The notes under the pieces: model-generated | Database searches by the model: none | What the model was told of the DNA's origin: nothing | The model's input: only the letters and a program-made list of their open reading frames with translations | Shown: positions 41,934 through 47,550 of the stretch, piece after piece | Position numbering within the stretch: position 1 is the first letter of the stretch | Layout: every line of letters starts with the position of its first letter | Position numbers and translations under genes: made by a program | Assembly (NCBI GenBank): GCA_902771155.1 | Contig: CACXVS010000022.1 | Span: forward strand, 1-47,550 | Reading direction: 5' to 3' | DNA: 47,550 nt | From: an uncultured Prevotellaceae bacterium | Lineage (GTDB): Bacteria; Bacteroidota; Bacteroidia; Bacteroidales; Bacteroidaceae

Positions 41934-44354
41934 TTATTTGTTTACTTTCCATTCGAGTACACCTCCACTTTCACCCTTACGGAGTTTGGCGAGGATTTTC
42001 AGTCCCATGGTCCTGACGGGCTTGAAATCGACGCTGTTATAGCAGTCCTTGGCAACGGTATAGGCACTGTGTTCCTCTACTTCCTGCCACTCGCCCTGGG
42101 TGTCCTTATAGTAGAGCGTCCACGACTCGGGGGTACGGAAATTGCCGTCGTAATGATCGAAATCGAGCCAATATACCTGCACATTGCTCACCTCGTACTC
42201 CTTGTCGAACTGATAGCTGATTGCCTCAGTGGTACCTTGTTTCAGCCACCAGTAGTGGTAGGGCTTCGAGGTATCGGAAGAGCGACAGGGCTCCCACTGG
42301 TCGTTCACACCACCTGCCCAGGAGTCGGTGGGCGCCGTCTCAGGGGCATCGTTCTGGATAGGACCACGGTTTGAGAAGGTCTGTGCCTTCGAGGCAATGG
42401 TCTGAGCGGGGGTAGTAACAGCCTTAGCCGGGGTGTTGGCCACCCATATCTCCATCTGTTGAGGACCACGATTGTTCCAGGTGGAATAAGGAATGGCACG
42501 GAACTTCACGTCCTTCACCTCACCATTCTGCTGAAGTTCTTTGGCCTCACCCTCAAGCACCACAACACCATTGAGCAGGTTCTGCTCAAAATGGGCCTGA
42601 ATGTCGGAGGCGTTGAGAATATACTTATTAAACACCTTGCCATCGGCCTGGTCGTTGCCTTCAAGGCAGAACACGATAGGACCGCGCTCGAGCGCCACCT
42701 TACCACGATCGTCCTCAGCGTTGTCGTTAGCCACGATGCGACGCACATCCATCGGGAAGTTAAGTTCAATCACATCGCCCTTCTTCCAACTGCGATTCAA
42801 GGTGATATAGTCACGGTTCTCCGGATATAATGCTTGTCCGTTCACACTGACGCTATAGGTCTTGGCCTTGTCCTGATAGGTGTAGAGGTTATTGTTAGTA
42901 GGCGAGGTCTTCAGCCAGGAAGGGATGCGGAGCTTGATAGCAAACTTACCACTACCCTTGGTGATTTTGATGCGGATCTTACCATCCCAGGGATAGTCGG
43001 TGGTCTGCTCCAGTTCGATGTTGCCAATCTTGGCCTTGCCCTGAGCATAGAGGTTCACGAAGATATCCTTGCCCTGCTGAGCGTAGATGTAACCAGGCAC
43101 AGAAGCCACAAAACGGGTGATGTTACCTGGGCAGCAGGCACAACCGAACCATTTCTGGCGCTCATGCTCGCCATCGCTCTCCAAGGGGTTGTCGTAGAAA
43201 AACTTATCACCACTCAGAGAGACACCACTTAATACATTATTATATAAGGCACGCTCGCACACGTCGATATACTTCGACTCACCAGTGGCGAGGAACATAC
43301 GGTAGTTCCAATACACGTTGGCGATAGCAGCACACGTTTCACAATAAGCCGTGTGGTTGTTCAACTCATAGTTTGGTCCGAAGCCCTCACCCTGAGGACG
43401 ACTACCGATGCCACCAGTGATGAAGAGCTTCTTGCTCGACATATTCTCCCAGATAAGCTCCAAAGCCTCGAAATAAGCCTTGTCGCCAGTGAGAGCGGCC
43501 ACATCGGCCACACCACTATAGAGGTAGCCTGCACGAACGGCATGACCTACAATCTCGTCTTGTTGCAGGATGGGCATGTGGTCTTGAGAGTACTCGCTGG
43601 GCTTGTGGCCATCTGTACAACGGCCTGTCTCCTCGACGAAATACTTTGCTCCCTCAAGATACTTCTCATTGCCAGTAACCTTGTAGAGCTTGCAGAGGGC
43701 CATCTCGATGATGGGATGACCACCTGGACGGTGAATCTGTCCCTCGTTAGGGCCAAAGGTCTTGCACACAAGGTCGGCATTCTTGATGGCCACGTTGAGG
43801 AAGGTCTTCTTGCCAGTAGCACGATAGTGAGCAACGGCACTCTCGATGAGATGACCAGAGTTGTAGAGCTCGTGAGAGTTGATCTTCTCCCACTTATGAG
43901 TACCCCACCAACCGCTCAGGCGCGTACATTTATTAGTAACGCACGTCGTCAGATAGCCGTCGGGCTCCTGAGCTTGGGCAATGATGTTAATCACTGAGTC
44001 GAGATAGTGGTCGAGCTTGGCATCGTAGTGAACAGCAAGCGAGTAGCTAGCACCCTCAATCACCTTATAAGGATCGGTATCATCGAATGAGAAATCACCC
44101 CTGTGCTCTCCCTTGATAAGACCAGCTGCCAAAGCAAAGTTGTCGAAACGGCCATTCACCTCGCACTCATGGAAGGCGGAGGGGATGCTGACCGTGCGGT
44201 TCACCTCGATGCGGGGCGACCAGAAACCGTCGTTGAGGTGAACCTGCGTGAAACTCACCTCTTGAATCGGAGCAACAGGCTGGGGCTTCTTTGCCGCACT
44301 CATCGAGAGTGTCATCGAAGCGACACCTATTAATAACAATGCTCTCTTTTCCAT
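41934..44354 (-). CDS. GH127 beta-L-arabinofuranosidase
   Basis: 806 aa with signal peptide. The catalytic domain (DUF1680 core) has the zinc-thiolate set known from HypBA1 of this family: Glu339 and Cys341 in AYCETCAAIA, and Cys407-Cys408 in WFGCACCPGNITRF. One of the latter is expected to be the cysteine nucleophile. The C-terminal ~150 residues form a discoidin/CBM32-like module (VQVYWLDFDHYDGNFRTPES). It removes beta-L-arabinofuranose from Hyp-linked arabinans or RG-II-type chains. It is the first gene of the leftward PUL operon, 44 nt before susC. Confidence 0.9.
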   Translation of the reverse strand: MEKRALLLIGVASMTLSMSAAKKPQPVAPIQEVSFTQVHLNDGFWSPRIEVNRTVSIPSAFHECEVNGRFDNFALAAGLIKGEHRGDFSFDDTDPYKVIEGASYSLAVHYDAKLDHYLDSVINIIAQAQEPDGYLTTCVTNKCTRLSGWWGTHKWEKINSHELYNSGHLIESAVAHYRATGKKTFLNVAIKNADLVCKTFGPNEGQIHRPGGHPIIEMALCKLYKVTGNEKYLEGAKYFVEETGRCTDGHKPSEYSQDHMPILQQDEIVGHAVRAGYLYSGVADVAALTGDKAYFEALELIWENMSSKKLFITGGIGSRPQGEGFGPNYELNNHTAYCETCAAIANVYWNYRMFLATGESKYIDVCERALYNNVLSGVSLSGDKFFYDNPLESDGEHERQKWFGCACCPGNITRFVASVPGYIYAQQGKDIFVNLYAQGKAKIGNIELEQTTDYPWDGKIRIKITKGSGKFAIKLRIPSWLKTSPTNNNLYTYQDKAKTYSVSVNGQALYPENRDYITLNRSWKKGDVIELNFPMDVRRIVANDNAEDDRGKVALERGPIVFCLEGNDQADGKVFNKYILNASDIQAHFEQNLLNGVVVLEGEAKELQQNGEVKDVKFRAIPYSTWNNRGPQQMEIWVANTPAKAVTTPAQTIASKAQTFSNRGPIQNDAPETAPTDSWAGGVNDQWEPCRSSDTSKPYHYWWLKQGTTEAISYQFDKEYEVSNVQVYWLDFDHYDGNFRTPESWTLYYKDTQGEWQEVEEHSAYTVAKDCYNSVDFKPVRTMGLKILAKLRKGESGGVLEWKVNK

Positions 44355-44587
44355 ACGTTATGAATTGGTTTTGGTTTTATACTTTTGTTAATAGTTTAAA
44401 TTCACGATGCAAAATAACAAAAAAATAAAGAAAACCAATGCCACTATCGTCCAAGATGATGCAAAGATAGTCCAAACCTGCATGAAACGGGCATTTTTAG
44501 ACGATTTTACCATTGACTTTGGACGATAGTTTTATCGACTTTGGCAAATTGTTCGTATCTTTGCAGCAGAAAAAAGAAACAGGGAAA
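44355..44587. promoter_or_regulatory. divergent PUL control region
   Basis: -7 elements: leftward TATCTTTG at 44462-44469 (minus) and rightward TATCTTTG at 44556-44563; neither has a well-spaced TTTG -33 box, as expected for activator-dependent promoters. Repeated boxes: CTATCGTCCAA (44444-44454) has an exact inverted copy at 44519-44529; GATAGTCCAA (44466-44475) is related; GACTTTGG recurs 22 bp apart (44515-44522 and 44537-44544). The 21-22 bp spacing suits an AraC-type dimer such as the HTCS output domain. Confidence 0.65.
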
Positions 44588-46534
44588 ATGAGGAAGAAAA
44601 AACTACTAACATTAGCCACCTTGTTTATAATATTGGGAGGATCGGCAATGGCAAAGGACTACACGGTGACGTCGCCCAACGGGAAGAACGTCGCCACTGT
44701 GAACGATAGCCTTTCGATCACCGTCTCCCATTCTGGAAAGACAGTGGTGACAATCAAGGCTCGCCAAGCCCATGCTGGGAATATTAAAAAACTGGCAGGA
44801 ACTAAACACATGACTGAAACCATCCAAGCCCCTTTCTACCGACAGAATAAAATATGGACCGAAGGCAACCAAATGGATCTGACTCTGAACGATGGCTTCG
44901 GACTTCAGGTAAGAGCCTGCAACGAGGGTGTGGCCTACCGATTCTATACCACCAACAAAAAGGTGACCATCATCAAGGACGAGATGGCTGACTTTGTCTT
45001 CCCTCACGACAGCAAGGCCTGGCTCGCCTACTCTACCAACGACGACAAGCCTTTCGCCATGGCCTTTCAGAACTATTATGATGAGACGCTGCTCTCAAAG
45101 GCCAAGGACAAATACGCATTTCTGCCCGTAACCGTCGAGAGCGGTGACGTAAAAGTCACCATCCTTGAGAGCGACCTCCGTAGCTATCCCGGCATGTTCC
45201 TCAAGGCAGAAGGCAACCACCTGAAAGCTGCCTTTGCCAAATATCCCAAGAAGATGGCCTACTATAAATGGCGTGGGATGAGTTACGTCGAGGAGACTGA
45301 AGACTATATCGCTAAGAGTACAGGGGCCAGAACCTATCCCTGGAGGGTGATGGCGATTACAGAAAAAGATACGGAAATGCCTGTCAGCAATCTTGTATAT
45401 GCCCTCGCCACACCTAATCAGATAGGCGACACCTCATGGATACGTCCAGGCAAGGTGGCTTGGGACTGGTGGAACGACTGGAACCTGAAAGGTGTGGATT
45501 TCGAGGCAGGTATTAATACGCGTACCTATCAATATTATATCGACTTTGCTGCCAAGAACGGCATCCCTTATATTGTACTCGACGAGGGGTGGTACGACTC
45601 CAGCAAAGGCGACATCATGAACCCGATTCCTGAGATCGATCTGCAAGGACTGATCGACTATGGCAGGCAGAAGGGCGTCAGCATTGTACTCTGGACGGTT
45701 TTCAACGTGCTTGACGAACACCTGACAGCGGCTTGCGACAAATACACCAAGATGGGCATTAAGGGCTGGAAAATCGACTTCCTGGACCGTAACGACCAGA
45801 CCGCCGTTGAGATGGCTGAGCGCATTGCCAAGACCTGTGCCCAAAACAAGCTTTTTGTTGATTATCATGGCTATTTCGCCCCAACAGGCATGAATCGCAC
45901 CTATCCGAATATCCTGAACTATGAGGGAGTGTTTGGAATGGAAGAGGCACGCTGGGCGAAGAAGGATACCGATATGCCCAAGTACGACGTCACCTTCCCC
46001 TTCATCCGCATGATGGCAGGAAACGTGGATTTCACCCCAGGAGCCTTGCGCAACGGCACGAAGGAGAACTGGGTGGAGTGCTATCAGAACCCCGTATCGA
46101 TGGGTACCCGTTGCCATCAGCTGGCCTGCTATGTCGTTCACGACTCACCTTTCACGATGCTCTGCGATGCGCCCACCAACTATGAGCGCGAACAGGACTG
46201 TGTGGACATCATCACCAGCATCCCCGACAATTTTGACGAGACAAGAATCATACAAGGTTTAATTGGTAGTTATATTATTAGTGCTCGCCGCTACGGTAGC
46301 GACTGGTATGTAGGCGGACAGACAAACTGGGACGAACGGGAAGTCGGATTCTCTCTCGACTTCCTGTCGCCCGGTGAAAGCTATCAGGCTACCATCGTTT
46401 GCGATGGCCTCAACGCCAACCACCAGGCAGAAGACTACATGATCCAACGAAAGACGCTTACCTCCAAAGACAAGCTGAACATCAAGATGGCAAGCGGAGG
46501 CGGGTTCCTAATAAAACTGATGAAGCAGCAATAA
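44588..46534 (+). CDS. GH97 glycoside hydrolase (retaining, alpha-galactosidase type)
   Basis: 648 aa with signal peptide. N-terminal beta-sandwich (VTSPNGKNVATVNDSLSITV), a TIM barrel (GWYDSSKGDIMNPIPEIDLQ) and a C-terminal beta domain. GH97 has inverting glucosidases (SusB) and retaining alpha-galactosidases; the retaining ones have an Asp nucleophile in the place of GWKIDFLDR, here Asp397, so a retaining alpha-galactosidase is the likelier activity. The ATG at 44588 follows the promoter and gives a signal peptide. It is first in a rightward operon with GH43 (5 nt apart). Confidence 0.85.
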   Translation: MRKKKLLTLATLFIILGGSAMAKDYTVTSPNGKNVATVNDSLSITVSHSGKTVVTIKARQAHAGNIKKLAGTKHMTETIQAPFYRQNKIWTEGNQMDLTLNDGFGLQVRACNEGVAYRFYTTNKKVTIIKDEMADFVFPHDSKAWLAYSTNDDKPFAMAFQNYYDETLLSKAKDKYAFLPVTVESGDVKVTILESDLRSYPGMFLKAEGNHLKAAFAKYPKKMAYYKWRGMSYVEETEDYIAKSTGARTYPWRVMAITEKDTEMPVSNLVYALATPNQIGDTSWIRPGKVAWDWWNDWNLKGVDFEAGINTRTYQYYIDFAAKNGIPYIVLDEGWYDSSKGDIMNPIPEIDLQGLIDYGRQKGVSIVLWTVFNVLDEHLTAACDKYTKMGIKGWKIDFLDRNDQTAVEMAERIAKTCAQNKLFVDYHGYFAPTGMNRTYPNILNYEGVFGMEEARWAKKDTDMPKYDVTFPFIRMMAGNVDFTPGALRNGTKENWVECYQNPVSMGTRCHQLACYVVHDSPFTMLCDAPTNYEREQDCVDIITSIPDNFDETRIIQGLIGSYIISARRYGSDWYVGGQTNWDEREVGFSLDFLSPGESYQATIVCDGLNANHQAEDYMIQRKTLTSKDKLNIKMASGGGFLIKLMKQQ

Positions 46535-46539
46535 GAGAT

Positions 46540-47550
46540 ATGAAGAGACGATTAACGATAGCAATGATAGTTGGCTGGGGACTTCTGGCGAGTGCCCAGC
46601 CAAAGGTCTATCATGCTCCTTCGACGGGAAATCCCTTTATCCCGGGCTACTTCGCCGACCCTACCATCAGGAAGTTTGGCGATACCTATTATCTATATGC
46701 CACTACCGATGGCACGGGTAATGGCTATGGTCCAGCCCAGGTGTGGGTGAGTAAGGATTTCCAGAACTGGAAGAACACCGTTATGAACTGGCCCACTACA
46801 GAGGTGGTTTGGGCTCCCGATGTGGTACAGCAGCCCGACGGCTCCTTCCGTTACTACTATTGTGAGCCATGCAATATTAATATTGGTGAGAGTTCATCTC
46901 CCATCGGTCCTTGGAAGAATATCCTTGGTAAGGAAGATGCCGTAATGGTACCAGACCGTTATGTACACAATGTCATCACCCTCGATCCCCAGCTGTTTCG
47001 CGATGACGACGGATCGGAGTATCTGTATTTTACCACCTGGGGCATCTATAAAGGCTTTGGTTGCGGTGTAGCAAAATTGAATCCTGGGTATAGGCATAGC
47101 TGTGCTGTAGATGCCCGTCATTGGAACGAGAATGCCCCATTTCCTATTGCTGCAGATGAATTCTTCTCCGAAAAACGACTCATTCCTAATACAGAGTTGA
47201 AAGATATCTTCGAGGCTCCATATGTCTTCAAACATCATGGTGTTTATTATTTCACCTATTCATCAGGCTCCTGTCATGATCATACCTATCGGGTACAATA
47301 TGCCACTTCGACTGTTGGACCCATGGGACCATTTGAATACAAAGGCTGCATCCTTGAGACCAATGCAGATCAGACGGTTCATGGTCCAGGCCATCACTCG
47401 ATTTTTGAGAAGGATGGAAAATACTATATCGTTTACCATCGCCACAATCTGCCACGAAGCGTGCATGGTTTCAATCGTCAGGTTTGTATAGACGAGATGA
47501 AGTTCGACAGCAATGGCAATATACTGCCAGTCGTACCTACCCACGATGCC
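46540..47550 (+). CDS. GH43 family arabinanase/arabinofuranosidase (partial, cut by window end)
   Basis: The first 337 codons of a secreted five-bladed propeller hydrolase. Signal peptide, then the three catalytic acids of GH43: Asp base in YFADPTIRKFGDTYYLYAT, the pKa-setting Asp in TLDPQLFRDDDGSEYLYF, and the Glu acid in IFEAPYVFKHHGVYYFTY. A conserved GPGHHS segment binds the active-site metal or substrate. It probably releases alpha-L-arabinofuranose. It starts 5 nt after GH97 and shares its promoter. Subfamily and any C-terminal module lie outside the window. Confidence 0.85.
   Translation, partial: MKRRLTIAMIVGWGLLASAQPKVYHAPSTGNPFIPGYFADPTIRKFGDTYYLYATTDGTGNGYGPAQVWVSKDFQNWKNTVMNWPTTEVVWAPDVVQQPDGSFRYYYCEPCNINIGESSSPIGPWKNILGKEDAVMVPDRYVHNVITLDPQLFRDDDGSEYLYFTTWGIYKGFGCGVAKLNPGYRHSCAVDARHWNENAPFPIAADEFFSEKRLIPNTELKDIFEAPYVFKHHGVYYFTYSSGSCHDHTYRVQYATSTVGPMGPFEYKGCILETNADQTVHGPGHHSIFEKDGKYYIVYHRHNLPRSVHGFNRQVCIDEMKFDSNGNILPVVPTHDA

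Overview
The window comes from a Bacteroidales genome, most likely the Prevotella/Segatella/Bacteroides group. The evidence is SusC/SusD proteins, a hybrid two-component regulator, BACON, DUF4859 and DUF6055 lipoproteins, and promoters with the TTTG-19/20 nt-TAnnTTTG layout of this order. It may be a metagenome-assembled contig.

Layout. (1) 1-5404, host: a possible gene end at the left edge, a histidine acid phosphatase, polynucleotide phosphorylase whose first ~43 residues are missing, and a DUF4369/thioredoxin-fold lipoprotein. (2) 5405-5478: tRNA-Val(GAC). Its 3' end is the attachment site of a ~19.8-kb integrated element bounded by a 22-bp direct repeat (5458-5479 and 25302-25323). (3) 5480-25301, the element: tyrosine integrase, an unknown partner gene, an excisionase-type HTH protein, a replication-initiator-like protein, a small-terminase-like protein, a block of unrecognised small proteins, a 2.1-kb largely noncoding region, a leftward winged-helix-like gene, several microproteins, and a late-type block (gp10-like tail completion, connector-like protein, 1777-aa tape measure). 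I see no large terminase, portal, major capsid, protease, tail tube or lysis gene, so it is not an autonomous phage. It looks like a phage satellite that would depend on a helper, or a pared-down prophage. (4) 25330-47550, host: an HTCS regulator, an AAA ATPase and a polysaccharide utilisation locus. The leftward PUL operon is GH127, SusC, SusD, a triple-DUF4859 lipoprotein, a BACON/DUF6055/DUF4859 protein, CotH and a second DUF6055 protein. A divergent operon carries GH97 and a GH43 cut by the window edge.

Most striking signal: the element's noncoding region holds twelve copies of a 9-bp site (CATATACCT or its complement). They fall into six pairs exactly mirrored about position 14241, with 11-12 bp phasing inside the two central groups of four and an 8-bp hairpin near the centre. 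This is an ordered protein-binding array: an origin, a partition site, a packaging site or a master operator.

Other element structure: a 25-bp repeat occurs beside attL, beside attR and once internally (candidate integrase arm sites), and three 11-bp tandem repeats precede the excisionase promoter. A short promoter-plus-terminator unit beside attR may be a small RNA.

The PUL combines GH127, GH43, a retaining-type GH97 and two HExxH proteins. This fits plant arabinose-rich material, possibly hydroxyproline-rich glycoproteins such as extensin, although pectic arabinan or RG-II remains possible.
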